From NCBI GenBank assembly GCA_043751715.1, contig JAYUZO010000256.1, positions 1-9,658 of the forward strand: 9,658 bases of DNA, in the 5' to 3' direction. Below the pieces are notes generated by a model. That model made no database searches. It was not told where the DNA came from and saw only the letters and a list, made by a program, of their open reading frames with translations. Positions 6,998-9,658 of the stretch are shown in pieces (the first letter of the stretch is position 1; each line of letters opens with the position of its first letter). A program made the translations under genes and the position numbers. This DNA is from JAAFHS01 sp043751715. Its GTDB lineage: Bacteria; Pseudomonadota; Alphaproteobacteria; Rhodobacterales; Rhodobacteraceae.

Positions 6998-7006
6998 TGA
7001 TATAAT
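6998..7006 (+). promoter_or_regulatory. Extended -10 promoter upstream of the hypothetical membrane-anchored gene
   Basis: TGA followed by a perfect TATAAT (7001-7006) makes an extended -10 element in otherwise GC-rich DNA. The hexamer 17 bp upstream (GTGCTG, 6978-6983) is a poor -35, which an extended -10 can compensate. Transcription would begin near 7013, giving a leader of about 30 bases before the ATG at 7044. This supports separate expression of the genes downstream of the transglutaminase. Confidence 0.5.
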
Positions 7007-7043
7007 ACGCGCGCAATCGGCTTTGGCGTTGGACACCCAACCC

Positions 7044-7592
7044 ATGGCCGCATTCCGTGATGCCGATACCCGTTTGGCAGTGCAAACCCTGCCCGAGGCT
7101 GCCCGCATGTGGCTGGCGGCTGCCGGTTTCAGCGTTGGCACCCAGCCTGCCGATCTGCCGCCCACCGATCTGCCGCCCACCGATCTGCCGCCCGGTGAAT
7201 ATGCCCCGGAAGATGAACTGGCGCGCCTGCACATCATGCAACGCCTGACCGTCACGATGAAGGATTTCGATCTGTCCGCCGCCGGGCGTGATACATGGGC
7301 CACCTTCATCATCGCCGATTTCATTGATGCAATGGCCCGTGCCACGCCCGCGCCGCACCCACAGGCCGCATTGACCGTGCCACCTGCGCCGCAAATCCCC
7401 GGCCCGTTTGCCGGGCTGCGTGGCAAGGCCGCCAAAGATGCGCTGGCCAAGGCCGCCCCGCGCGGCTGGCACCCCAAACAGGTGGGCACGCCCTTTGGCA
7501 TGCGCGCACTTGCGCGGCGGCAGGGATTTGTGAAGCTGACCCTTGGCACTGCCTTTGTCTATTGCGCTGTGCTGCTGTCCCTTTCCCGCTGA
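7044..7592 (+). CDS. Hypothetical protein with DLPP repeats and C-terminal membrane anchor
   Basis: I do not recognise this 182-residue protein. Codon choice matches the neighbouring genes, so it is probably real. An alanine-rich helical N-terminus (1-33) leads into a threefold Asp-Leu-Pro-Pro repeat (37-51) encoded by 15-bp tandem units. A mixed segment follows with DELARLHIMQRLTV (57-70) and AGRDTWATFIIADFIDAMA (80-98), then a proline-rich linker (102-121), a basic, alanine-rich stretch (125-164), and one hydrophobic span (about 162-180) ending SR. With no signal peptide, that is the layout of a tail-anchored inner-membrane protein with a cytoplasmic body. The frame is open back to GTG 6957, but that part holds ATA codons and the promoter, so ATG 7044 is preferred; no strong ribosome site precedes it. 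It lies between the transglutaminase and Anbu genes, where it could be a substrate, adaptor or membrane tether for that system. This is an inference from position only. Confidence 0.7.
   Translation: MAAFRDADTRLAVQTLPEAARMWLAAAGFSVGTQPADLPPTDLPPTDLPPGEYAPEDELARLHIMQRLTVTMKDFDLSAAGRDTWATFIIADFIDAMARATPAPHPQAALTVPPAPQIPGPFAGLRGKAAKDALAKAAPRGWHPKQVGTPFGMRALARRQGFVKLTLGTAFVYCAVLLSLSR
7152..7196 (+). repeat. 15-bp tandem repeat, three copies
   Basis: GATCTGCCGCCCACC occurs at 7152-7166 and 7167-7181, and a third unit at 7182-7196 differs only in its last three bases (GGT for ACC). It is in frame and encodes DLPPT-DLPPT-DLPPG in the hypothetical protein. The near identity of the units suggests recent expansion or slippage, and copy number may vary between strains. 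Confidence 0.85.
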
Positions 7593-7686
7593 ACCCTTTC
7601 TGTCGATGGGCGGTTTTGTGCTTTCCAAGGGTACGCACGGGCGCTAGCAATGCTGTGGCAGCCGTATCGCCCGATCAAGGAAGACC

Positions 7687-8412
7687 ATGACCTATTGCGT
7701 AGGCCTTTTGTTGAATGATGGCATGGTGTTGCTGTCTGATACCCGCACCAATGCGGGCCTTGATAACATCTCGACCTACCGCAAGATGTTTGTGTTCGAA
7801 GATCCCGGTGAACGGGTGATTGCCATCATGACGGCGGGCAGCCTTTCGATCACGCAAACCACCATTGCCCGCCTGCGCGAGGCGATGGAACACCCGGATG
7901 ATGATTACACCGACAACATCATGAAGGCGCCGACCATGCTGAAGGTGGCCGATATCGTGGGTGGCATGCTGGGCCGGGTGCGCGAGGAAATTGATGAAAA
8001 GCTGGCACGGATGGAGCAGGGCGCGTCAGCCAGCATGATTGTGGCAGGCCAGCGCAAGGGCGGCACGATGCGGATGTTCCTGATCTATCCGGAAGGGAAT
8101 TTTATCGAGGCAACGGAAGACACGCCGTTCCTGCAGATTGGTGAGCACAAATATGGCAAGCCGATCCTTGACCGGGTGGTGAAACCGGCCACCAGCCTTG
8201 CGGATGCGCAAAAGGCGGTGCTGTTGTCGATGGACAGCACGCTGCGGTCGAACCTGTCAGTCGGGATGCCGCTGGACATGTGCGTGATCGAACGCGATGC
8301 CTGCCGGGTGACGGGCAGGCGGCGGATCGAGGCGGGGGATGAAGCGTTCCGCGCGATGTCGGATGCATGGTCAGCGGCCCTGCGCGACGGGTTCAAAACG
8401 GTCAAGCTGTAG
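7687..8412 (+). CDS. Anbu, proteasome-like Ntn-hydrolase
   Basis: Anbu (ancestral beta-subunit) is a bacterial relative of proteasome beta subunits and HslV. Solved members form open helical or ring-like assemblies in the cytoplasm; peptidase activity and substrates remain poorly defined. This copy has 241 residues, typical of the family. Removal of Met1 would expose Thr as the N-terminal nucleophile, with SDTRTNAG (17-24; the Asp is number 17 after processing) and the lysine of YRKM (32 after processing) completing the proteasome-type active site. Other family marks are MTAGSLSITQT (48-58), GEHKYGKPILDR (152-163) and SMDSTLRSNLSVGMPLDM (181-198). AAGGA stands six bases before the ATG at 7687, which agrees with the need for Thr directly after Met. 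The gene follows the hypothetical gene by 94 bp; I see no clear promoter in that gap. Association with ATP-grasp, Alpha-E and transglutaminase genes is a recurring theme for Anbu. Confidence 0.94.
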   Translation: MTYCVGLLLNDGMVLLSDTRTNAGLDNISTYRKMFVFEDPGERVIAIMTAGSLSITQTTIARLREAMEHPDDDYTDNIMKAPTMLKVADIVGGMLGRVREEIDEKLARMEQGASASMIVAGQRKGGTMRMFLIYPEGNFIEATEDTPFLQIGEHKYGKPILDRVVKPATSLADAQKAVLLSMDSTLRSNLSVGMPLDMCVIERDACRVTGRRRIEAGDEAFRAMSDAWSAALRDGFKTVKL

Positions 8413-8440
8413 GGCCTGCAGGCGGCCCATCTTTGAACTG

Positions 8441-8540
8441 CCCCCCACCCCTAACCCCTCCCCACAGCGGGGGAGGGGAAGCGCCTTGCAGAAAGCACAC
8501 CTCCCTCCCCCCTCTGTGGGGGAGGGCTGGGGTGGGGGGG
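8441..8540. repeat. GC-rich inverted-repeat element, copy B (possible bidirectional terminator)
   Basis: This is a second copy of the element seen at 4956-5076, 100 bp long, with the same start (CCCCCCACCCC) and an identical 26-base right end. Two 9-bp perfect hairpins are present: CCCCTCCCC (8455-8463) with GGGGAGGGG (8470-8478), and CCCTCCCCC (8503-8511) with GGGGGAGGG (8518-8526). The middle is shorter than and mostly unlike that of copy A. It lies between the convergent ends of Anbu (8412) and the hydrolase (8628) and may help end transcription from both sides, although there are no T runs. The remaining 87 bp up to the hydrolase stop show nothing I can name. Confidence 0.75.
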
Positions 8541-8627
8541 AGGGCAAGGGTCGGGGGCGTTTTGCACAGCCGGGCCGCCAGCAGAAAACCGCCGCACCGC
8601 GCACAATCGCTGATCCGGACCAAACCC

Positions 8628-9572
8628 CTAGCGGTTGGCGTCAAACAGCGCGCATGCGCGGTCAAAGAACTGTGTGCGCACCGCTGGCACCTCCATCATC
8701 ACTTCGTGCTCGGCCCCTTTGATGATGTCGAACTGCGCCCCCGGCCAGCCCTTCATCCTCCGGTGAATGGCCCCCGGATCAACGATGCGTTCATCCGTGC
8801 CAAGCGCGCAATAGACCGGCACGGCCGGGCTGGGCTGGCGCGCAAGGCTGGCGCAATCAGCCACCGCCATCTGCAGCCATTGCACCGTCGGCCCCCCCAG
8901 TGCCAGCGCGGGCGATACTGCCAGATGCCCCACCATGAAATCCCACATGCTGCGGTCCTTGGTCAGCGTATTGCCCACAAAACCCACCTTTTGCACATAG
9001 GGCAGCGGACCCGTGGTGGGCGCATAGGCAAGGCCACGGCCAAACACCGACAGCAGTCTGGCAATCGGCGCCACCAAGGGCCGCATTACTGCACTGATCC
9101 TGACCCCCCACATCGGGGCAGAAAACGCGGCCGCCCGTACCGGAAGGCCCGCCATCAGCGCGCGCAAACCAATGCTGCCGCCCATCGAATGGCCCATCAG
9201 GAACAACGGCTGCGCCATCCCCTGCGCCTGCACCCAGTCCAGCACCGCGGCCATATCCAGCTGGTAATCCGCAAATGTACCGACATGCCCCTTGATCGCA
9301 TCTGGCAGCAGCCGGTCTGCCATGCCCTGGCCGCGAAAATCCACCACGACCGTGCCGTAGCCGCGCTGCGCCAGCTCGGCCGCCGCCGGCCCGTATTTTT
9401 CAATGTACTCGGTGCGCCCCGGCAACAGGATAACCGTGCCTTTGGTCCCCCCTGGCCAATGCGCCACCCGGATGCGCCGTCCGTCAGCCGCTGTCAGCCA
9501 GACGGCATGGCCGCCTGCCGGACCCGCCGCCAGATCGCCCAGAAACGGCGCTTCGGGTGCAAAATGTTTCAG
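8628..9572 (-). CDS. Alpha/beta hydrolase (lysophospholipase / serine aminopeptidase S33 type), apparent CTG start
   Basis: This is a cytoplasmic serine hydrolase of the Hydrolase_4/S33 group, often annotated lysophospholipase L2-like or monoacylglycerol lipase-like. The true substrate cannot be read from sequence. With a CTG start the protein has 314 residues. The oxyanion-side segment is LPGRTEYIEKYG (50-61), followed by VVDFRGQGMADRL (76-88), the nucleophile elbow GHSMGG (S129), a likely acid residue in GTDERIVDP (D260 or D265) and the histidine in GAEHEVMME (H289). Between them is a lid region (about 155-235). The first ordinary start in frame is GTG 9467, but the 35 residues before it (KHFAPEAPFLGDLAAGP...WLTAADGRRIR) have coding character and match the first strand expected of the fold. 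The only start-like codon at the right place is CTG 9572-9570, overlapping the upstream stop as CTGA, where relatives would be expected to have ATGA. GGGGG lies seven bases upstream. Confidence 0.85.
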   Translation of the reverse strand: MKHFAPEAPFLGDLAAGPAGGHAVWLTAADGRRIRVAHWPGGTKGTVILLPGRTEYIEKYGPAAAELAQRGYGTVVVDFRGQGMADRLLPDAIKGHVGTFADYQLDMAAVLDWVQAQGMAQPLFLMGHSMGGSIGLRALMAGLPVRAAAFSAPMWGVRISAVMRPLVAPIARLLSVFGRGLAYAPTTGPLPYVQKVGFVGNTLTKDRSMWDFMVGHLAVSPALALGGPTVQWLQMAVADCASLARQPSPAVPVYCALGTDERIVDPGAIHRRMKGWPGAQFDIIKGAEHEVMMEVPAVRTQFFDRACALFDANR

Positions 9573-9658
9573 GACAGTGCCCCCGCCAGTTTCATCGCCA
9601 GCCCCATGTTGCCATCCACCGTCAGCTTGCCCGTCATGAACGCCATCGTCGGGTTCAC
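9569..9658 (-). CDS. SCP2 sterol-binding-domain protein, C-terminal end (runs off right edge)
   Basis: Only the last 29 residues are present. They read NPTMAFMTGKLTVDGNMGLAM followed by KLAGALS and a TGA stop (9571-9569), the usual C-terminal end of small SCP2 (sterol carrier protein 2-like) domain proteins, which hold lipids in a hydrophobic pocket. The start and most of the domain lie outside the window. The stop overlaps the presumed start of the alpha/beta hydrolase, so the two genes are probably co-transcribed and translationally coupled; a lipid-binding protein next to a lipase-like hydrolase is a sensible pairing. The frame is distinct from that of the hydrolase and uses typical codons. 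The call rests on a short piece, but the AFMTGKLxVxGxMGLAMKL pattern is characteristic. Confidence 0.72.
   Translation of the reverse strand: MNPTMAFMTGKLTVDGNMGLAMKLAGALS

Noticed and set aside
6957..7043. Upstream GTG start for the hypothetical gene
   Set aside because: The extension would include ATA-ATA codons and overlap the extended -10 promoter, which argues that it is non-coding.
7152..7196. Tandem 15-bp repeat as a CRISPR-like or iteron array
   Set aside because: The units are directly adjacent without spacers and lie in frame within a coding sequence.
6750..7628. Minus-strand open frame of 292 codons opposite the hypothetical gene
   Set aside because: Codon use fits the plus-strand frame at 7044-7592. 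The minus frame also crosses the transglutaminase end and the promoter region, and its GGRQIGGRQIGGRQIG stretch is just the reverse of the DLPP tandem repeat.
7593..7632. ACCCTT ... AAGGGT inverted repeat after the hypothetical gene as a terminator
   Set aside because: The arms are only six bases with a loop of 28 bases and no T run after the second arm; chance is sufficient.

Overview
The window looks like chromosomal DNA from a GC-rich alphaproteobacterium, most likely of the family Rhodobacteraceae (Roseobacter/Rhodobacter group). This rests on the strong G/C preference at third codon positions, on the gene families present, on the pairing of a ligase-associated exonuclease with a 'cisplatin-damage' type ATP-dependent ligase, and on GC-rich palindromic repeats of a kind common in that family. 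I could not run a search, so the placement is by recognition only.

Left part (1-3351, all minus strand). A DNA-repair pair, an MBL/beta-CASP exonuclease followed by an ATP-dependent DNA ligase, is translationally coupled through a GTGA overlap. After 82 bp comes the start of an M3-family oligoendopeptidase F gene that runs off the left edge.

Middle part (3352-8412, plus strand). A divergent intergenic region with a 17-bp palindrome leads into a set of four recognisable partner genes: a circularly permuted ATP-grasp protein (DUF404/DUF407 type), an Alpha-E protein, a transglutaminase-like cysteine peptidase and, further on, the proteasome-like peptidase Anbu. This set has been predicted from comparative genomics to be a peptide-ligation/peptide-cleavage system, but its substrate is unknown. 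Two things interrupt the usual compact layout. One is a GC-rich inverted-repeat element of about 120 bp between the ATP-grasp and Alpha-E genes. The other is an unrecognised gene between the transglutaminase and Anbu, with its own likely promoter, a triplicated Asp-Leu-Pro-Pro segment and a C-terminal membrane anchor.

Right part (8413-9658). A second copy of the GC-rich element lies between the convergent ends of Anbu and a minus-strand alpha/beta hydrolase (lysophospholipase/S33 type). The hydrolase appears to start with CTG, overlapping the stop codon of the gene upstream of it. That upstream gene is the C-terminal end of an SCP2 sterol-carrier-like protein cut by the right edge.

The most interesting region is 3511-8412. 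An ATP-dependent amide-bond-forming enzyme, a helical partner, a papain-like peptidase and a self-compartmentalising Ntn hydrolase sit together with a tail-anchored protein of unknown function that could be a target, adaptor or membrane tether.
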